In this document: positions 6,251 through 6,265 of the stretch, in pieces | How positions within the stretch are numbered: the stretch's first letter is position 1 | Layout of the letters: each line of letters opens with the position of its first letter | Assembly: GCA_002390165.1 (NCBI GenBank) | Contig: DGOU01000024.1 | Location: 1 to 6,265 of the forward strand | Source: Lutibacter sp. UBA4458 | GTDB taxonomy: Bacteria > Bacteroidota > Bacteroidia > Flavobacteriales > Flavobacteriaceae | DNA: 6,265 bases | Direction of reading: 5' to 3' | The notes under the pieces: generated by a model | The model's input: only the letters and a program-made list of their open reading frames with translations | Databases searched by the model: none | Told to the model about the DNA's origin: nothing | Made by a program: the position numbers and the translations under genes

Positions 6251-6265
6251 ATTTTTGATAATCCG
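6233..6265 (-). CDS. rlmH: 3' end of rlmH, 23S rRNA pseudouridine-1915 N3-methyltransferase (partial)
   Basis: The minus strand reads RIIKNQPYHK and a stop, open to the edge of the window. RlmH proteins of Gram-positive bacteria end in an RAFRI...PYHK-type tail (B. subtilis RGEPYHK; S. aureus RGEAYHK), and the C-terminal YHK is nearly invariant. Only 10 codons are visible, so the call rests on this tail plus its coincidence with the attachment repeat, which is the known SCC target. RlmH uses S-adenosylmethionine to methylate helix 69 of 23S rRNA. The rest of the gene lies to the right of the window. Confidence 0.75.
   Translation of the reverse strand, partial: RIIKNQPYHK

Overview
The window looks like part of a tandem array of mobile cassettes inserted at the 3' end of rlmH (orfX), as staphylococcal SCC elements are, but in a different low-GC Gram-positive bacterium. 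The DNA is very AT-rich, ribosome binding sites are of the AGGAGG type, and promoters carry TGnTATAAT-like extended -10 boxes, all typical of Bacillales. On the minus strand, the last 33 bases encode RIIKNQPYHK and a stop, which matches the C-terminus of RlmH, the 23S rRNA pseudouridine methyltransferase. Staphylococci end in EAYHK, so a non-staphylococcal member of the group is more likely. The species cannot be fixed from this window.

Layout from right to left, following rlmH transcription: the rlmH tail and attachment repeat R3 (6222-6250); cassette A (about 3.2 kb, between R3 and R2); repeat R2 (2981-3036); cassette B (about 2.9 kb, between R2 and R1); repeat R1 (61-116); and 60 bases of whatever follows. 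The three repeats share the core TTACTTATGATA. On the minus strand this reads as the end of rlmH (PYHK-stop), and in R1 and R2 it reads GEPYHK-stop. R1 and R2 also share a TTCACCG block and a TAAATGnGGTTTTA arm that is the inverted copy of the AAAACCnCnTTTA arm. No recombinase gene is present, so movement would need a Ccr-type serine recombinase encoded elsewhere.

Cassette B carries one large gene (114-2873, minus). Its 919-residue product has an N-terminal TIR/DUF4062-like domain and a long helical body ending in HEAT-like repeats, the shape of a stand-alone effector-plus-sensor immune protein. Cassette A carries three things: a 587-residue gene (4415-6178, plus) with a C-terminal PD-(D/E)xK-like nuclease region; the decayed 3' end of an Mrr-type restriction endonuclease gene (3869-4138, minus); and a 209-residue protein with a CxxCxH...GSEC putative zinc site (3210-3839, minus).

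Taken together, this is best read as an accessory defence island built from small interchangeable cassettes, each holding a nearly self-contained gene. The attachment and coding observations are read directly from the sequence. The defence role is inferred from domain type and location.
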